A DNA stretch of 64,000 nucleotides. Origin: JAHCHG01 sp041394845 (GTDB lineage Bacteria > Acidobacteriota > Blastocatellia > Pyrinomonadales > Pyrinomonadaceae). Positions 62,301 through 64,000 of the stretch are shown piece after piece. Position 1 is the stretch's first letter. The number at the start of each line of letters is the position of its first letter. The stretch spans positions 868,001 through 932,000 of the forward strand of contig JAWKHL010000001.1 in the NCBI GenBank assembly GCA_041394845.1. Direction: 5' to 3'. Below the pieces are notes generated by a model, which saw nothing but the letters and a program-made list of their open reading frames with translations, did no database searches and had not been told where the DNA came from. Position numbers and translations under genes: made by a program.

Positions 62301-62787
62301 TGTTGTAGGGTTCGGTTTCAAATGCGGTTTGGAAATAGGATCGGGCCTCGGCGTATTGGTTTTTTTGGGAAAGGATTTGACCCAGATTGACGTTTGTTCC
62401 GACGTCCTTCGGATCGGTTTCCAAAACCCTTTGGAAATTTCCCAACGCCTCATCAACTTTATTTTCGCCCTTTTCGATCAGACCCAGAAGGTAAAAACCC
62501 TGGGGCATTTCGGGCGAGAGCCTCAGGGCTTTTAGAGTTTCCTTTCGGGCGGTTCCCAGATCCTGGAGATTAAATTGAGCTATGGCCAGATTTATCTGGG
62601 CCATTGCCAGATCGGGTTTGATCTTCAAAGCCTCGTTAAACTTTTCGGCCGCTTCCCGGTATTTGTATTGTTCCAAAAGTGCGACTCCCAAATTGTTGAG
62701 ACGATAGGCTCCTTCGTCCCTTATAAAGGAATCGGAAGCGGGGTTTTGGAAAAGTAAAAACAGAAGGATTAACAGAAGTTTTTTCAT
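59311..62787 (-). CDS. exported TPR/FG-GAP/ASPIC-UnbV protein with a unique C-terminal region
   Basis: A 1158-residue secreted protein with a signal peptide (MKKLLLILLFLLFQN). TPR repeats occupy about residues 25-230 (LNNLGVALLEQYKYREAAEKF, shown in part). FG-GAP/VCBS repeats follow (about 285-640), with calcium-type loops such as DSDNDGKPEL, DYDNDGLTDI and DVDHDGDLDIFI. An ASPIC/UnbV domain (about 640-730) has VIHFGLGKRKTPDAVRIIWP. The last 420 residues start with SCPYLYSWDGGKFAFITDFLG and have no family I recognise. It is divergent from a CRTAC1-like gene at 62927, so the two may share control. Confidence 0.85.
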   Translation of the reverse strand: MKKLLLILLFLLFQNPASDSFIRDEGAYRLNNLGVALLEQYKYREAAEKFNEALKIKPDLAMAQINLAIAQFNLQDLGTARKETLKALRLSPEMPQGFYLLGLIEKGENKVDEALGNFQRVLETDPKDVGTNVNLGQILSQKNQYAEARSYFQTAFETEPYNITAIYNLALISQRLGNRPEAQRLLKEFQTLRQNGAGTVIGQNYLEQGHYAEAVYSTGAETELVDRHRPRVVFLPQNNRINLGEKPSRNFSDTVFFGRSVSDDFSDLKTGLSQTGIFFDSDNDGKPELFLANYEFQRLLRPDQKSNYQPLDAGDLNKTGKTGRFAAVAGDYDNDGLTDIFVLEENQPRLYRNTGGDKFVDVTKSAKIPAYPFLSISCAFSDVDHDGDLDIFIAGLVELTRPEKKADPVFPTDFPPAPNLLLRNNGDGTFSDITAEAGVLSPETRSVAVIPTDFDNRRDIDLLLVNYGLKPDLFRNLRDTTFTDVAAESGLKAEGNWTCAAAGDFNKDNFVDFFFGQIGKPGVFVQSDGKGKFSYKSAPEKTAGATAAQFLDYDDDGLLDLLINGENGPLVWRNLGDRWENEPEAVKFPKTLIESIKNSRFLLSSDPDFDGDLDLITGKTDDFPQFILNQNRQKNHSLLFDLKGLASNKNAVGAKIDLRSGSLTQKLETYSASPMPAPSVIHFGLGKRKTPDAVRIIWPSGIVQAETDFQTPARTGLIRPKTIEELDRKPSSCPYLYSWDGGKFAFITDFLGGGEMGNWAEKGVYHQPDPDEFVRIPPDLLKPLDGFYQLRVTNELEEVLYLDRLELIAVEHERETSVFPNEGLGISNPDKRIIYTARNSHPPLSARDGFGNDILEKISGLDRKFYDTFPSQKIRGYAEEHSLEMELDDKKGFRGRTLLFLTGWTDYAFSSDNLAASQSGKSLFFPKLQVKNKNGEWQTVIDSIGISIGRPQTVVVDLTGKFLTDSRRVRIVTNFKTFWDQIAVDTSEDDSGNLKTKSLLPTESFLRERGFSREVQVSGNSMIVPDYKKVEQFPKWKLFRGSYTRTGDVGPLLKDSDDIFVISKTGDELVLKFPVLPDPPKGREYTFFLFASGYSKEMDINSGSPDVVFPLPFRQMTEYPYDETREHYPMTEERLDLFEKYNTRKVQGTFPFLAGPSD

Positions 62788-62926
62788 TATTCTTTTTTGA
62801 ACCGGAGAAAAAAAACAAAGATAAATTCAAAATAAAATAAATATTACCCCAACGGTGGGCAATTTGCGATTTTGGATCTCCCTTTACCGCGAAGAGGACT
62901 TTTGAGATAATCGACTTCCGTCAACT

Positions 62927-64000
62927 ATGTTTTTCCAAAAAAAAAAGGTTTCTGATCTACGGTTTGCGGCTTTTATTTTTTTTACCCTGTTTATTCCGTT
63001 TGCCGTGTCGGTTTCATCCCAAACCCCGCTTGATCAAAGGGAAAAGAACTCTCCCCAACCGGTATTTGTTGATATGGCCGGTGAGACCGGTCTCAATTTC
63101 AGACATTTTAACGGAATGACCGGAAAGATGTATCTGCCGGAAATAATGGGTTCCGGAGCCGCACTTTTCGATTTTGACGGGGACGGCGATCTGGATGTGT
63201 TTTTGGTTCAGGGAAAGGTTCTGGAACCGGGAGCCAAAGCGGAAAAAGCAATTTTCCCTTTTTCCGGGCAGGGAGAACCGAGGGGAGTCCTTTTTCGAAA
63301 TGATCTGGAGGTGGAAAAAGACGGTTCGCGGCGATTGAGGTTTACCGACGTTACCGAGAAAAGCGGGATCAGGACCGTCGGTTACGGGTTTGGAGTGGCC
63401 GTAGGGGACATCAATAACGACGGATTTCCCGACCTGTACATTTGCAACCTCGAATCAAACACCCTCTGGCTTAACAACAAAAACGGCACTTTTACCGATG
63501 TCACTGAAAAAAGTCGAACCGATGATCCGCGCTGGAGCACCGGGGCGACGTTTTTCGATTATGATCTGGACGGATGGCTCGATCTGGCGGTTATCAATTA
63601 CGCCGGGATTGATTTGAAAAACCACCCCGATTGTTTTTCTCCGACGACCGAAAAGGATTATTGCGGGCCGCGTTCTTTCAAAGCGGTGGGAAACAGTCTG
63701 TTTCACAATCGGGGGGACGGAACCTTCGAAAACGTAACCGGGAAAAGCGGGATCGACAGGGAATTCGGACACGCTTTGGGAATTGTCTCGGCCGATTTTA
63801 ACGATGACGGTTTTCCCGATCTCTACATTGCCAACGACGGGGATGCCAACCAACTCTGGGTCAACCGGAAAAACGGAACCTTTTCCAACGAATCATTGCT
63901 GGCGGGAACGGCGTTCAACCGAAACGGGCAGGCCGAAGCCAGTATGGGGGTTGACGCCAATGATTTCGACGGGAACGGCGAGGAGGACATTTTTACGACC
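62927..64000 (+). CDS. CRTAC1-like FG-GAP repeat protein, 3' partial
   Basis: The frame opens at ATG 62927 and is still open at the window end, giving 358 residues so far. A signal peptide (about residues 12-32, ending VSSQ) is followed by FG-GAP/VCBS repeats with DFDGDGDLDVFL, GDINNDGFPDLYI, DYDLDGWLDLAVI, DFNDDGFPDLYI and DFDGNGEEDIF loops. Between them is a Cys pair (NHPDCFSPTTEKDYCGPRSF) typical of the CRTAC1 family. An ASPIC/UnbV domain is expected beyond the window. It is divergent from the TPR/FG-GAP/UnbV gene. Confidence 0.88.
   Translation, partial: MFFQKKKVSDLRFAAFIFFTLFIPFAVSVSSQTPLDQREKNSPQPVFVDMAGETGLNFRHFNGMTGKMYLPEIMGSGAALFDFDGDGDLDVFLVQGKVLEPGAKAEKAIFPFSGQGEPRGVLFRNDLEVEKDGSRRLRFTDVTEKSGIRTVGYGFGVAVGDINNDGFPDLYICNLESNTLWLNNKNGTFTDVTEKSRTDDPRWSTGATFFDYDLDGWLDLAVINYAGIDLKNHPDCFSPTTEKDYCGPRSFKAVGNSLFHNRGDGTFENVTGKSGIDREFGHALGIVSADFNDDGFPDLYIANDGDANQLWVNRKNGTFSNESLLAGTAFNRNGQAEASMGVDANDFDGNGEEDIFTT

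Overview
The window looks like chromosome of an Acidobacteriota member, most likely class Blastocatellia. This is inferred from family content and not from a marker tree. The indicators are a VWFA-related protein of the acidobacterial type, a TIGR02999-type ECF sigma factor beside a Ser/Thr kinase with TolB-like and TPR regions, a very large carboxypeptidase-regulatory-domain TonB-dependent receptor, TPR/FG-GAP/ASPIC-UnbV proteins, and a secreted giant with beta-helix, Calx-beta and VCBS modules. Genes are dense, both strands are used, and strong intrinsic terminators separate many units.

Layout. 1-6511: a type II secretion/type IV pilus-like operon (PilB/GspE ATPase cut by the window edge, a secretin with a C-terminal cohesin-like domain, two GspG-like pseudopilins, a PilM-like protein). 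6586-9293: an ECF sigma factor behind its own ECF-type promoter, a DUF4870 membrane protein, a zinc-finger anti-sigma factor and a bactofilin-like membrane protein. 9294-10121: a structured non-coding stretch with a strong promoter, a terminator and a three-stem leader element, in front of the 2458-residue secreted protein. 17565-24495: housekeeping (rpsT, J-domain protein, exbD, pabB, an APC permease, a PilZ protein, murE). 24583-26170: a lipoprotein gene broken by two single-base deletions, two small proteins and tRNA-Leu. 26355-29960: tig, clpP and clpX, with an unusual inverted heptamer array between clpP and clpX. 30068-37812: a LuxR-type regulator with a non-phosphorylatable receiver, a sigma factor/kinase pair, lon, and a conserved hypothetical.

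38017-50798 is the most interesting part: a predicted peptidoglycan salvage locus. It encodes MurQ, an SSS symporter, an exported two-domain NagZ, a TonB-dependent receptor, an exported fusion of an AmiE-like serine hydrolase with a NamZ (DUF1343/GH171) exo-N-acetylmuramidase, a LysR regulator, and a BadF/BadG-type amino-sugar kinase. Together these can release GlcNAc and MurNAc from wall fragments, import them, phosphorylate them and convert MurNAc-6-P to GlcNAc-6-P. The set parallels the Bacillus subtilis murQ-murR-murP-amiE-nagZ-namZ cluster, but replaces the phosphotransferase importer with a symporter plus kinase and MurR with LysR. A LysR-type palindrome sits about 60-70 bp upstream of the predicted kinase transcription start.

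50860-56952: engB, rho, glgA, a GNAT acetyltransferase, purA and tRNA-Lys. 57004-57604: a cluster of palindromes, two of which show a compensatory base-pair change. Then come an orphan Mrr-N/EVE-like protein, the VWFA protein, and two divergent FG-GAP proteins, the last cut by the window end.
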